Below are positions 1 through 8,929 of a stretch of 33,766 nt of DNA, in pieces. Source of the DNA: Candidatus Kuenenia stuttgartensis (GTDB lineage Bacteria; Gemmatimonadota; Gemmatimonadetes; Gemmatimonadales; Gemmatimonadaceae); contig CALQGY020000030.1 in the NCBI GenBank assembly GCA_943330235.2, positions 1 to 33,766 of the forward strand, read 5' to 3'. The position numbers were made by a program, and so were the translations under genes. The stretch's first letter is position 1; every line of letters begins with the position of its first letter. The notes under the pieces were generated by a model. It had not been told where the DNA came from and searched no databases. It saw only the letters and a list, made by a program, of their open reading frames with translations.

Positions 1-461
1 AGCATCGCTCGCTTGAAGGATTCACTGGGGGGGACGCTATGGACCCTGACGAGATGCTCACGCTCGAAGTTGACGTGCTCGTCCCGGCGGCCCTGGAAAA
101 CGTCATCACGACGAAGAATGCCCCGAAGATACGCGCCAAGCTGATCGTCGAGGGGGCGAACGGTCCCACCACGGCGGCGGCCGATTCCATCCTCGACGAG
201 AAGGGCATCTTCGTCGTTCCGGACATCCTGGCGAATGCGGGCGGCGTCACCGTGTCGTACTTCGAGTGGGTGCAGGACCGGATGGGATATTTCTGGTCAG
301 AGGATGATGTGAACGAGCGTCTCGCCGGCATCATGACGCGCAGTTTTCAGGAAGTCTTGCAGATGGCCAAGCAGCACAAGGTCAACATGCGGACGGCCGC
401 CTATATGCTGTCGATCAGCCGAGTGGCGACGGTTCATCGGCTACGCGGCATTTATGCCTGA
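1..461 (+). CDS. Glutamate dehydrogenase (Glu/Leu/Phe/Val family), C-terminal part
   Basis: This is the 3' end of a gene that begins before the window; the reading frame is open from base 3 and stops with TGA at 459-461. The translation carries the C-terminal Rossmann-fold part of the Glu/Leu/Phe/Val dehydrogenase family, including [40 protein letters not shown] and the closing helix with MRTAAYML. The pattern is closest to NAD-type glutamate dehydrogenases such as RocG/GudB, which interconvert glutamate and 2-oxoglutarate plus ammonium in the cytoplasm. The ATG at base 39 is internal, because homologous sequence (VLVPAALE region preceded by a [10 protein letters not shown] stretch) runs through it. 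rlmH starts 23 bases downstream, so the gene probably heads the same transcript. Leucine or valine specificity cannot be excluded without the N-terminal substrate pocket. Confidence 0.93.
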   Translation, partial: HRSLEGFTGGDAMDPDEMLTLEVDVLVPAALENVITTKNAPKIRAKLIVEGANGPTTAAADSILDEKGIFVVPDILANAGGVTVSYFEWVQDRMGYFWSEDDVNERLAGIMTRSFQEVLQMAKQHKVNMRTAAYMLSISRVATVHRLRGIYA

Positions 462-484
462 CGAGTGGTTCCAGTGAGCGGTGC

Positions 485-949
485 GTGCGGGTAGTGCTGC
501 TCGCGGTCGGCCGGCCTCGCCAGTCGGAGTTGGCCGACGCCATTCGCGAGTACGAGACGCGTGCAGCGCGGTACTGGCCGTTGGAGGTCATCGAGGTCAA
601 GGACGAATCCGCACGTGGTGTCACGCCGGATCAGGTGCGCGCCCGAGAGGGCGCTCGTCTGATGGAGCGTCTATCGTCCGATGTCCGGGTCGTGGCGTGC
701 GATCCCGGTGGAGACTCCTTGGATTCGGAGGCATTCGCTGCACTCCTCACTCGGCATCGGGATCAGGCCCAAAGCATCGCCTTCGTGATCGGCGGTGCGT
801 ATGGGTTAGGGGATCCGGTGCGTCAACGCGCTGCCAAGCGACTATCATTGGCACCTTGGACGCTGCCGCACGAACTTGCGCGTCTCGTGCTGGCTGAACA
901 GCTCTATCGAGCGGGCACTCTCGTCCGCGGAGAACCGTACCACAAGTGA
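485..949 (+). CDS. rlmH: 23S rRNA pseudouridine-1915 N3-methyltransferase RlmH
   Basis: A 154-residue protein, the usual size for the RlmH (YbeA/SPOUT) family, which uses SAM to methylate pseudouridine 1915 in helix 69 of 23S rRNA. The family signature is clear: an N-terminal MRVVLLAVGRPR strand, the knot motif IGGAYGLGDPVR near residues 99-110, and a C-terminal HELARLVLAEQLYRA helix ending in YHK. The GTG at 485 is chosen because it gives the family's normal N-terminus; no strong ribosome binding site is visible. The stop overlaps the GTG of bshC by four bases (GTGA), indicating translational coupling in one operon. Confidence 0.95.
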   Translation: MRVVLLAVGRPRQSELADAIREYETRAARYWPLEVIEVKDESARGVTPDQVRAREGARLMERLSSDVRVVACDPGGDSLDSEAFAALLTRHRDQAQSIAFVIGGAYGLGDPVRQRAAKRLSLAPWTLPHELARLVLAEQLYRAGTLVRGEPYHK

Positions 950-2580
950 CGCCAGAGCTCGATCCCGTGCCAACGACCGCCGACCACACCGCGCCTGAGT
1001 CATGGTTCCTGCGTCGCGTCCCGCTGGGGGGCGCGCCGATTTCGGTGGCATTACAAGAGGATCCGTCACTGCACGGATGGCTCGCCGATCGCCCCGCCCA
1101 TGCCGATGCGTGGCGCGCCCGGGTCGGTGAGGTGCAGGCGAGGTCGCGCTCCGTGGATTGGCTCTCCCCCTTGTTGCCAGCTATCGCAGCGACGGGATTG
1201 GCGGCGGAACGCCTCGCGCGTGCGGCCTCGGGCGGGGTGGTGGTGACGACCGGGCAGCAGCCCGGCTTGTTCGGCGGTCCTGGCTACACCTGGAGCAAGG
1301 CGCTGAGCGCGTTGGCGATGGCGGATGCGTTGGAGGAGGCCACGGGCGTGCCGGTGGCACCAATCTTTTGGGCGGCCACCGACGATGCCGATTGGGCTGA
1401 GGCCGCGGTCACACAGCTCGCGACCGCACGCGGACTGGAGACGCTGACACTGCAGGGCCCCGCGACCGACGGGGTCGCGATGGCCGACGTCCTTCTGGGC
1501 CCAGTCGGCCCGCTGCTGGACGCGCTGCGGGCCGCCAGTGGGTCGGCCGCGGCAGACAGCGTGCTGCGCATCGTCGAGCAGGCGTACGTCCCGCACGCGA
1601 CGATCGGCGAGGCCTACGTTCAGCTGCTGCGTGCCCTCCTTGAGCCGCTTGGCATTGCCGTGCTTGACGCCTCGCATCCGGCGCTGCGCACCGCCGCCGA
1701 TCCATGTATTCGTCGAGCGCTTCAGCACGCACCGGCGGTACACGAGGCCCTCGCGACGCGGACCCGCGCGATTGCTGCGGCGGGCTACGCGCCGCAGGTT
1801 GACGTGGTGGATGCGCTCTCGCTGGTATTCCGGACGCAGCCAGGGAGCACGGGACACGCGCGTGATCGCGCGCGGACCCGTGTCCCCATTGCCGAGGCGA
1901 GCCGCGTGCTGCGCGAGGCCGACGTCGGCACCTTAGGCGCGAACGTGCTCTTGCGCCCGGTGATTGAACGGGCGCTGCTGCCAACCGTTGCGTATCACGC
2001 TGGGCCAGGCGAGTACGCGTATTTCGCGCAGGTGGCGCCCGTGGCGGAGGCGCTCGGGCTTGAGGTGCCGCTGGCGATTCCGCGGTGGTCGGGGGAAATC
2101 ATTGATCGTCGTGCCGAGTCGATGCGGGAGCGATTGGGACTCGATTCGTCGTTGTTGCGCGACCCGCACGCGGCCGAATCACGGGTCGCGCGAGACGCGG
2201 TGGATGTGAACGTGCAGGATGCGATTGAGCGGCTGCGTCTAGCCATCGAGACGCAGGCGTTGGCGGTGCGCGATGCGATCGCCGATGCCGCGGGCGATGC
2301 GTCCGCGGTGGTCGCGCCGCACGTTGTGGCGGGTCTCTCGAGGGATTTGACGCAACGGCTGGATCGGTTTGAGCGGCGGGTCGTCGCGGGCGTCAAACGC
2401 CGCGAGACGACCCTGCTGCGTGACGTGGCCTTCGTGCGCGCGGCCCTGCGCCCCGAGGGGCATTCTCCTGAACGCCGCCTGAATCTGCTGCCGATGCTGG
2501 CGCGATTCGGGTCAGCGATTTTCGACGCGATGCGCCAGGACGCACGCGCGTATGCCGAGCGCCTTGTCCAAGGGCGCTGA
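946..2580 (+). CDS. bshC: Bacillithiol biosynthesis cysteine-adding enzyme BshC
   Basis: A 544-residue protein, matching the length of BshC (about 540). It shows the family hallmark VVTTGQQPGLFGGPGYTWSK near residues 100-119, followed by PVAPIFWAATDDADWAE, which corresponds to the conserved FW-A-D-D-E segment. The C-terminal third is a long helical region (about residues 400-480), as expected for the BshC coiled-coil. BshC is assigned to the last step of bacillithiol synthesis, joining cysteine to GlcN-malate. That product is a low-molecular-weight thiol best known from Firmicutes but with homologues in several diderm phyla. The first two steps (bshA, bshB) are not in this window, so pathway completeness is unknown. 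GTG start overlaps rlmH by four bases; the end overlaps murJ by 29 bases. Confidence 0.92.
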   Translation: MTPELDPVPTTADHTAPESWFLRRVPLGGAPISVALQEDPSLHGWLADRPAHADAWRARVGEVQARSRSVDWLSPLLPAIAATGLAAERLARAASGGVVVTTGQQPGLFGGPGYTWSKALSALAMADALEEATGVPVAPIFWAATDDADWAEAAVTQLATARGLETLTLQGPATDGVAMADVLLGPVGPLLDALRAASGSAAADSVLRIVEQAYVPHATIGEAYVQLLRALLEPLGIAVLDASHPALRTAADPCIRRALQHAPAVHEALATRTRAIAAAGYAPQVDVVDALSLVFRTQPGSTGHARDRARTRVPIAEASRVLREADVGTLGANVLLRPVIERALLPTVAYHAGPGEYAYFAQVAPVAEALGLEVPLAIPRWSGEIIDRRAESMRERLGLDSSLLRDPHAAESRVARDAVDVNVQDAIERLRLAIETQALAVRDAIADAAGDASAVVAPHVVAGLSRDLTQRLDRFERRVVAGVKRRETTLLRDVAFVRAALRPEGHSPERRLNLLPMLARFGSAIFDAMRQDARAYAERLVQGR

Positions 2581-4144
2581 CGCCGCGTCGGATGCGTCCG
2601 GCTCTCGCAATGCATCGGTAGTCTTCGCCGGCATTCTGGTCAGTCGTCTCCTCGGACTGGTACGGACCACGCTGGTCGCGCGCTACTTCGGAATCGGTGG
2701 TGAGGCGGACGCGTTTAACGCGGCCATCAAGATCCCGAACGCGGTGCGGAATCTGCTCGGGGAAGGGACGCTGTCCGCGTCCTTCGTTCCGGTCTACTCG
2801 CGCTTGTTGGCGAAGTCCGATGAACGCGAATCACGCGCGCTGGCCGCGGCGGTGCTCGGATTCTTGCTTGCCGGCGTATCGTTGCTGACGTTGGCGGGCA
2901 TAGTCGCCGCGCCATGGCTCACCTCTGTGCTGGCCCCCGGATTTGACGCCGAGCTGTCGGCGTTGACCACGCGGCTCACGCGCGTGCTCTTTCCCATGAC
3001 CGGCCTGATGGTGGTCAGTGGGTGGTGCTTGGGCGTGCAGAACTCGCACCGGCGATTCTTCTGGTCGTACGCCAGCGCCGCGCTCTGGTCACTTGCGCAG
3101 ATTGTGATGCTGCTCTGGTGGGGCTCGGCGGCCGTCTCGCTGGAGCAGTTGGCGTGGTGGCTCGCGTGGGCAACCCTCGTGGGCTCGGTGCTACAGGTCG
3201 TCGCGCAATTGCCCGAGGTGGTACGACTGGTCGGACGATTGCGGCCGACACTCGATCGCTCCGCAGAAGGCGTTGATCAGACGCTCCGCAACATCGGGCC
3301 TGTGGTGCTGGCGTTGGGGGTGGTCCAGATCTCCACACTGATCGACCTGCAGATTGCCTCGTTTTTGCCCGTCGGGGCCGTCAGCAGCATGACGAACGCG
3401 AATCTCATTGCGCTCCTACCGGTCTCGTTGTTTGGCGTGTCGGTTGCGGCGGCGTCGTTACCCGAGTTCTCGCGTGACTCAGGCGCGGCGCGTGAGAGCG
3501 TCCTGCTGGAACGCCTCCGTGGCGGATGGCAGCGCATTCTCTTTTACATCGTGCCCTGCGCTGTGGTGTTCCTCGCGTACGGCGATTTGTGTGTCGGCAT
3601 TCTCCTGCGGAACGGGCGGTTCGGCGCACCGGAGCAACAAGCGGTGCGGCTGGTGCTTGGAGGATTTGCGGTCGGTCTGGTCGGATTCGCGTCGGTCAAG
3701 CTGCTCGCCTCCGCGTTCTATGCGCTGCAGGACTATCGCACGCCCCTGCGTGCGTCGCTGTCGAGCCTCGCGGTGTCGGCGGTGGCGTCCATCGCCCTCG
3801 CGTATCCGCTGCGTCACGGGCCGTGGGGAGCCGCCGCGATTGCCCTTGGGAGCGCGTTCGGTTCGTTCGTCAATCTGGCGGTGCTCGTGCGTGGCTTACA
3901 CGCCAAACTCGGCGCGCTCTACACTCCCGCCATGTGGATCGGGTCGTGGCGCATCGTCGCCGCCTCGCTCTGCGCTGCCGCGGCCGCCCTGCCGCTGCGG
4001 TGGATGCTGCGCGACGTGCACCCCATGCTGGGCGGTCCTCCGACGCTCGCGGTCTTTGGCGTCGCGTATCTGCTGTCCGCCTGGTGGATGGGCTCGCGCG
4101 AAGCGTCGCGATGGATCCGTCTGGCACCTCGCGCGGCGGCATGA
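2552..4144 (+). CDS. murJ: Lipid II flippase MurJ (MviN)
   Basis: A 530-residue polytopic membrane protein of the MurJ/MviN branch of the MOP exporter superfamily. It moves lipid II across the inner membrane for peptidoglycan synthesis. The N-terminal segment has the family signature: SRLLGLVRTTLVARYFG, then ADAFNAAIKIPNAVRNLLGEG and SASFVPVYSRLL. About 13-14 hydrophobic segments are distributed along the chain, as in E. coli MurJ (511 residues). The ATG at 2552 lies inside the end of bshC, a 29-base overlap; the residues before the first helix are polar (SKGADAASDASGSRNA) and not conserved, so a slightly later start is possible. The TGA overlaps the uvrC ATG by four bases (ATGA). Confidence 0.95.
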   Translation: MPSALSKGADAASDASGSRNASVVFAGILVSRLLGLVRTTLVARYFGIGGEADAFNAAIKIPNAVRNLLGEGTLSASFVPVYSRLLAKSDERESRALAAAVLGFLLAGVSLLTLAGIVAAPWLTSVLAPGFDAELSALTTRLTRVLFPMTGLMVVSGWCLGVQNSHRRFFWSYASAALWSLAQIVMLLWWGSAAVSLEQLAWWLAWATLVGSVLQVVAQLPEVVRLVGRLRPTLDRSAEGVDQTLRNIGPVVLALGVVQISTLIDLQIASFLPVGAVSSMTNANLIALLPVSLFGVSVAAASLPEFSRDSGAARESVLLERLRGGWQRILFYIVPCAVVFLAYGDLCVGILLRNGRFGAPEQQAVRLVLGGFAVGLVGFASVKLLASAFYALQDYRTPLRASLSSLAVSAVASIALAYPLRHGPWGAAAIALGSAFGSFVNLAVLVRGLHAKLGALYTPAMWIGSWRIVAASLCAAAAALPLRWMLRDVHPMLGGPPTLAVFGVAYLLSAWWMGSREASRWIRLAPRAAA

Positions 4145-6132
4145 TGCCGGACGCACCGAGCGACGACGCCGGCGAGGCTGCGCAGGGCGCGTTCGCCACG
4201 CCAAGTGTGGTTCCGCATGAGCAGCTGTTGTCGTCGCTGCCGCTGCCGGATGACGACTGGACGCGCGCGGCGCTTGCGCGTGGGATGCCGGTGGCGGTGG
4301 CCATGAAGCTGCCGCACCTCCCCGATTCCCCCGGCGTCTACCTGTGGAAGGGGGCCGACGGGACGGTGCTGTATGTCGGGAAAGCAAAGCGGTTGCGCTC
4401 GCGCGTGCGCAGCTACTGGAGCCAGGAGCATGAGACCAGTCCGAAGACGCGCGGACTCGTGCGCAACGTGCGCGAGCTCGAGACCATCGTCGTGCCGAGC
4501 GAGTCGCACGCGCTGGTCCTCGAAGCGACGCTGATCAAGGAGCATCACCCGCGTTTCAACATCGCGTTGCGCGACGACAAATCGTATCCGTACATCAAGG
4601 TGACGGTAGCGGAGCCGTTCCCGCGCGTGCTGGTGACGCGACGTCTTCAGGAAGACGGCGCGCGCTATTTCGGTCCGTATACCGATGTCGGGGCGATGCG
4701 TCGTGCGTTGACGGTCGTGAAGCGGATCTTCACGGTGCGATCCTGTCACTATGCGCTGCCGAAGGAGGTCCCCGAGCGACCGTGCCTCGACTACTTCATC
4801 AAGCGCTGTCAGGCGCCGTGCGTCGGGTATCAGAGTCGTGCGGACTACGGCGCGATGATCGATGAAGTCGTCTGGTTCCTGGAAGGCCGTACCCGCGACG
4901 TCATGCGCCATGTCCGCGAGCGCATGCTCGAGGCATCTGAGCGCCTCGACTTCGAGCGGGCAGGCGAATTGCGTGATGCACTGCGGCATCTCGAGAAAAT
5001 GGAGGAGCCGACGAGCGTGCTCGAGGTGGAAGGCGGCGATCGTGACGTGGTCGGCTACGCGCGTGATGGGGAAGACGCGTGCGTCGTGGTGCTGCGCATT
5101 CGCGGTGGCCGACTGCTCGCCCGCGACCATCGCTTGCTTGAGCACGCCGAGGGCGAGGAGGACGGCGCCGTACTGGAGGCGAGCCTCGCGCAGTGGTATC
5201 GCACCTCGGACGCGCGCGCTGCCGACCTGCTCGTCCCGTTCGACTTCGAGGAACGGGAGGCGCTGGAGGCGTCACTGGCCGGTACGCGTATTCGCGTCCC
5301 ACAGCGCGGTCCGCGTCGGGCACTCGTGGATCTCGCCGACCAGAACGCACGGCATTTGCTCGAGGAGTTCAAGCTCGCGGCGTTCGAGGCCGACGAACGG
5401 GCCGTCGATCCGGTCTATGAACTGCAGCGTGAGCTCGGCCTCTCGGTCGTACCGCGGTCACTGATCTGCTTTGATATCTCCCACGCGCAGGGCACCGACG
5501 TCGTGGCGAGTGCCGTTTGGTTTGAAAACGCGCGGCCGAAACGGGCGGAGTATCGTAAGTTCAAAATCGCCGCTGCCGACGGGAATGACGATTTCAAGTC
5601 GATGCATGAAGTCGTGACGCGGTACTTCACGCGACGGGTAGCCGAGGGCAAGGCGCTACCGGATTTGGCCGTGATCGATGGCGGGAAGGGGCAGCTCGGT
5701 GCGGCCCGCGCCGCCCTCGATGCGCTTGGTATCGCGCAGATCGGGCTGATCAGCCTCGCCAAACGTGACGAAGAGATCTTTCTTGTAGGGCGGAGCGATC
5801 CGGTGCGGTTACCGCGACGCTCGCCGGCGCTCCGCATGTTGCAACAGGCGCGAGACGAAGCGCATCGATTCGCCATCACGTTTCAGCGTGCCAAGCGATC
5901 GGCGCGTACCCTTACGTCGGAGTTGCTCAGTATTCCCGGGGTGGGTCCCGCGAAACGACGGGTGCTGTTGACCGCCTTCGGGAGTTTGCACGGTGTAAAG
6001 TCCGCATCGATCGAAGCGATCGCCGCTCTGCCGGGCTTCGGGCGAGGGACCGCCCGAAAGTTGCTGGAAGCCCTTGGTGTTGCTGTTCCTCCAGATTCTC
6101 AGACGTCCGACCCTTCCACCCCCGAATCGTGA
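4141..6132 (+). CDS. uvrC: Excinuclease ABC subunit UvrC
   Basis: A 663-residue UvrC, the dual-incision nuclease of nucleotide excision repair that acts with UvrA and UvrB. Domains in order: GIY-YIG nuclease (about residues 60-140; PGVYLW, YVGKAKRLRSRVRSY, IKEHHPRFNI), a Cys-rich patch (CLDYFIKRCQAPC), a UVR/UvrB-binding motif (about 255-290), the RNase H-like second nuclease (FDISHAQGTDVVAS, VIDGGKGQL), and tandem helix-hairpin-helix at the C-terminus (IPGVGPAKRR, LPGFGRGTARKLL). The ATG at 4141 is chosen because it overlaps the murJ stop as ATGA, giving about 55 residues before the GIY-YIG domain that most UvrCs lack. ATGs at 4285 and 4303 would give a standard N-terminus, so the start is less certain than the identity. 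Confidence 0.96.
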   Translation: MMPDAPSDDAGEAAQGAFATPSVVPHEQLLSSLPLPDDDWTRAALARGMPVAVAMKLPHLPDSPGVYLWKGADGTVLYVGKAKRLRSRVRSYWSQEHETSPKTRGLVRNVRELETIVVPSESHALVLEATLIKEHHPRFNIALRDDKSYPYIKVTVAEPFPRVLVTRRLQEDGARYFGPYTDVGAMRRALTVVKRIFTVRSCHYALPKEVPERPCLDYFIKRCQAPCVGYQSRADYGAMIDEVVWFLEGRTRDVMRHVRERMLEASERLDFERAGELRDALRHLEKMEEPTSVLEVEGGDRDVVGYARDGEDACVVVLRIRGGRLLARDHRLLEHAEGEEDGAVLEASLAQWYRTSDARAADLLVPFDFEEREALEASLAGTRIRVPQRGPRRALVDLADQNARHLLEEFKLAAFEADERAVDPVYELQRELGLSVVPRSLICFDISHAQGTDVVASAVWFENARPKRAEYRKFKIAAADGNDDFKSMHEVVTRYFTRRVAEGKALPDLAVIDGGKGQLGAARAALDALGIAQIGLISLAKRDEEIFLVGRSDPVRLPRRSPALRMLQQARDEAHRFAITFQRAKRSARTLTSELLSIPGVGPAKRRVLLTAFGSLHGVKSASIEAIAALPGFGRGTARKLLEALGVAVPPDSQTSDPSTPES

Positions 6133-7289
6133 TGACCCAGCATTCCGACGCTCAAGCCTCGTGGTCTCTTTCCTGCTCGTCGTGCGCGACCCCGTCGGCG
6201 CTCGCCGGCGCGTCCGTCTGCGGCTCCTGCGGTCAACCGCTCTTCGCACGCTACGCGACGGGCACCGGTCGCGTGCTCGCGGATCGGTGGGATTCGTGGC
6301 GGTATTCCGCGCTGATGCCACTTCTCGCGGGCGAGTCGCCGGTGACGCTGGGCGAGGGATTGACCCCGATGATCGAGGCTCCGTCGTTGGCGAAGCTGGT
6401 GGGTGTTCGTCGGCTCTGGATCAAGGATGAGGGACAGAATCCCACGGCGTCGTTCAAGGCGCGCGGCATGAGTGCCGCCATGACGCGCGCGCGGGGCGCC
6501 GGCGTGCCGGGGGTAGTCGTTCCCACGGCCGGCAATGCGGGGGCGGCCCTGGCTGCGTACGGCGCGGCCGCCGGACTGCCCGTACAGGTGTTCGCGCCGC
6601 GGACCACCCCACGGCCGATTCTGGATACGATTGAAGCCATGGGCGCGACGCTGGTGCGCATCGACGGCCACATCGGCGATGCCGGCAAGCTGGCGATCGC
6701 GTTCGCGGCAGAACACGGGTATTTCAACGTCTCCACCCTGCGCGAGCCGTATCGCGTGGAGGGGATGAAGACCATGGGCTTCGAGATGGCCGAGCAGCTT
6801 GGATGGCGCTTGCCAGACGCGGTGGTCTATCCCACCGGCGGTGGCGAAGGAACGATTGGCATCTGGAAGGCCATTGAGGAGATGGTCGCCTCCGGATGGC
6901 TTCCCGCCGGTACGGTACAGCCGCGCTACGTGGTCGCGCAGGCTGACGGGTGCGCGCCTATCGCGCGCGCGTTCGCGGCGGGAGCCGAGAAGGCGGAACC
7001 GTGGGTCGATCCCGTGACCTACGCGGCCGGACTCCGCGTGCCGTCCCCACTCGGCGATCGGCTCCTGCTCCGTGTGCTGCGCGAGACCAACGGGATCGCT
7101 GCCAGCGCGAGCGAGCAGGCGATCGCCGACTGGACCAAGCGTCTCGCCACGGCCACCGGCATTGATGCCGCGCCTGAGGGGGGCTGCGCGCTTTCCGTGC
7201 TGTGTGATGCGGTGACGAAGGGCACGATTTCGAACGACGCCGAAGTCGTGGTGTTTAACACCGGTAGTGGCGCCTCCTATCGGGCGTAG
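6132..7289 (+). CDS. thrC: Threonine synthase, zinc-ribbon form
   Basis: A 385-residue fold-type II PLP enzyme. It starts with a zinc-ribbon-like CxxC pair (Cys15/Cys18 and Cys30/Cys33), typical of the archaeal/plant-type threonine synthase subgroup. TLGEGLTPM and the PLP-lysine motif NPTASFKARGM follow, then a glycine-rich phosphate loop (PTGGGEGTIG). The expected reaction is O-phosphohomoserine to threonine in the cytoplasm. The ATG at 6132 shares one base with the uvrC stop (TGATG); an in-frame GTG three bases earlier is the alternative. It is the last gene of the 1-7289 operon. A related PLP lyase function is possible but less likely given the zinc ribbon plus SFK motif. Confidence 0.87.
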   Translation: MTQHSDAQASWSLSCSSCATPSALAGASVCGSCGQPLFARYATGTGRVLADRWDSWRYSALMPLLAGESPVTLGEGLTPMIEAPSLAKLVGVRRLWIKDEGQNPTASFKARGMSAAMTRARGAGVPGVVVPTAGNAGAALAAYGAAAGLPVQVFAPRTTPRPILDTIEAMGATLVRIDGHIGDAGKLAIAFAAEHGYFNVSTLREPYRVEGMKTMGFEMAEQLGWRLPDAVVYPTGGGEGTIGIWKAIEEMVASGWLPAGTVQPRYVVAQADGCAPIARAFAAGAEKAEPWVDPVTYAAGLRVPSPLGDRLLLRVLRETNGIAASASEQAIADWTKRLATATGIDAAPEGGCALSVLCDAVTKGTISNDAEVVVFNTGSGASYRA

Positions 7290-7312
7290 TTTGGTGTGAG
7301 GAGGGTGTGGTG

Positions 7313-7359
7313 GGGGGCCGTGATCTGCTGCTACGGCGGATGCGGCTCCCCGATATATT
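7313..7359 (+). promoter_or_regulatory. Possible thrC hairpin and promoter of the TPR lipoprotein-like gene
   Basis: The 131-base gap 7290-7420 holds an imperfect inverted repeat (GGGGGCCG at 7313-7320 against CGGCTCCCC at 7343-7351). It is followed at once by TATATT at 7354-7359, which fits a -10 element. No convincing -35 hexamer is seen 17 bases upstream. The layout resembles the better terminator/promoter pair at 8930-8984, but is weaker. Confidence 0.35.
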
Positions 7360-7420
7360 GGCATCGAACCGGGCGGCGGCTCGGGGTTTCATCATCGCGA
7401 GAACCGAAAGGAGAGCAGGT

Positions 7421-8905
7421 ATGAAGGCTTTGCTGCGAGACCGGTACATCCTTGGCACGTCGCTGGTGGCGCTGCTCCCGAGCGCGCTGTTCGCTCAGGG
7501 CGCGTGCAAGATCAACGACAGCAGTCCGTTCCAAATCAACGGCGCCAAGCAGTACGTGACGATGGCGGCCAACTCCCGGAAGGCAGATGAGATTCCGAAG
7601 CACCTCAAGAATTCCATCAAGGTGCTGACGGAGAACCCCGAGAAGATCAACAACGAAGCCGGTCGTCTGGACCTGCTGGCTCGCACGTACGTGCAGTGGT
7701 TGAAGCGGGATGGCGCGACCTACGTCATGTCGCGCGGCGACGTTGGGTTCACGACCAATCCGACAGGCCCGCACAATTTGTTGCTGGCGCTCGACTCGGC
7801 GGTGGTGTCGCTGGAGCGGATGATGCCGGACTGCAACACGCGCGTTCGTCCGTATCGCGACCAGTTCTCCAATGACATCTACAACAAGTCGGTCGCGGCA
7901 ATGACCGCTGACCAGAACGACTCGTCGGTCTACTACGCGAAGCTGGCGCTGCAGATCGGTAGCTCGGATCCGCGCCCATGGAATGTGTTGTCGGCCGTCT
8001 ATCAGAAGATGGGGAAGGTCGACAGCGCGATGATCGCGATGGAGAAGGTGATCTCGCTGGCCGGTACAGATTCGCTCTACAAGAAGGTGAAGCAGCAGAG
8101 CCGTTATAATCTGGCGGTCATCAGCCTGACCACGGCGGAGCAGTCGAAGGGGGCCGAGAAGGATCAGCAGATCCTGAAGGCTCGTGGATTGCTTGAGGCG
8201 TACCTCAAGGATGCGCCGGGTGAAGCGAGTGCGACGCAGGCCCTCGGTCGTGCGATGCGCCTGGCCGGCGATACGGCGGCTGTGGCGTCCGTCTTCGCCG
8301 AGATGCTCAAAGCGCCTGAAAAGTTTACGGCCGACCAGTTGTTTGAGTCCGCGTCGTCGGCGGCGGCATCGGCGCACGATGCGGATGCGGTCACCCTGTT
8401 TAACGCGGGACTCAAGAAGAACCCGTTCCACCGGCTCGCCTTATTGAACCTGTCGAACGTGCTGTTCCAGATGAAGGACGCGGAGCGTATGGGACCGGTT
8501 GTCCGTCGGTTGACCGAGGTGGATCCGAACTTCGATCGCGGCTGGCGTCTGGTGGCCGGGTTTTGGCAGTTACGCGCCCGCGCCGAGACCGACGCCGCGA
8601 AGAAGAAGCTCTTCAACGACTCGACGCTGTACTATCTCGACCGGCAGGCCAAGACGAATCCGCGCGTCGAGGTGTCGCTCGCCGCGAAGACGGGGGCGAG
8701 CTATCAGTTGCAGGGGTCGGTCAGCAATGAGGGGCAGACGTCTGGTACGTGGACCCTCAAGTTTGAATTGCTGGATGAGACGGGGGCGGTCGTTGGAACC
8801 CGCGATGTTCCCATCGGTCCGCTCGATGGTGGGGCGTCGATGACCTTCTCTGTGAAGGTGGACTCGCCCAAGGCGGTCGCCTACCGCTATGCGCCGGTGA
8901 AGTAG
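7421..8905 (+). CDS. Secreted tetratricopeptide-repeat protein
   Basis: A 494-residue protein with a cleavable signal peptide (residues 1-22, hydrophobic ILGTSLVALLPSALF ending in AQG). Several TPR-like helical pairs follow, for example around ARTYVQWLK, AKLALQIGSSDPRPWNVLSAVYQKMGKVDSA and LLNLSNVLFQMKDAE. The last 80 residues look like a beta-sandwich of FxLYD type (YQLQGSVSNEGQ, LKFELLDETGAVVGT). It is therefore probably a periplasmic or surface-exposed scaffold protein; the partner is unknown. The ATG at 7421 is chosen because AAAGGAG sits at 7407-7413, seven bases upstream, and because it places the signal peptide at the N-terminus. An in-frame GTG at 7307 would destroy the signal sequence. 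The gene stands alone between two regulatory regions. Confidence 0.85.
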   Translation: MKALLRDRYILGTSLVALLPSALFAQGACKINDSSPFQINGAKQYVTMAANSRKADEIPKHLKNSIKVLTENPEKINNEAGRLDLLARTYVQWLKRDGATYVMSRGDVGFTTNPTGPHNLLLALDSAVVSLERMMPDCNTRVRPYRDQFSNDIYNKSVAAMTADQNDSSVYYAKLALQIGSSDPRPWNVLSAVYQKMGKVDSAMIAMEKVISLAGTDSLYKKVKQQSRYNLAVISLTTAEQSKGAEKDQQILKARGLLEAYLKDAPGEASATQALGRAMRLAGDTAAVASVFAEMLKAPEKFTADQLFESASSAAASAHDADAVTLFNAGLKKNPFHRLALLNLSNVLFQMKDAERMGPVVRRLTEVDPNFDRGWRLVAGFWQLRARAETDAAKKKLFNDSTLYYLDRQAKTNPRVEVSLAAKTGASYQLQGSVSNEGQTSGTWTLKFELLDETGAVVGTRDVPIGPLDGGASMTFSVKVDSPKAVAYRYAPVK

Positions 8906-8929
8906 CGGCGCACGCGATTAAGACGTGTT

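Noticed and set aside
851-875. Sigma-54 -24/-12 promoter candidates (TGGCAC occurrences at several places)
   Set aside because: None has TTGC at the correct spacing, and those found lie inside genes.
3526-4140. Upstream extension of uvrC
   Set aside because: The frame is open but lies wholly inside murJ, and the translation there is Arg-rich and meaningless.
3919-5145. Long - strand open frame opposite murJ and uvrC
   Set aside because: It crosses the murJ-uvrC junction and has no family features; both + strand genes are certain.
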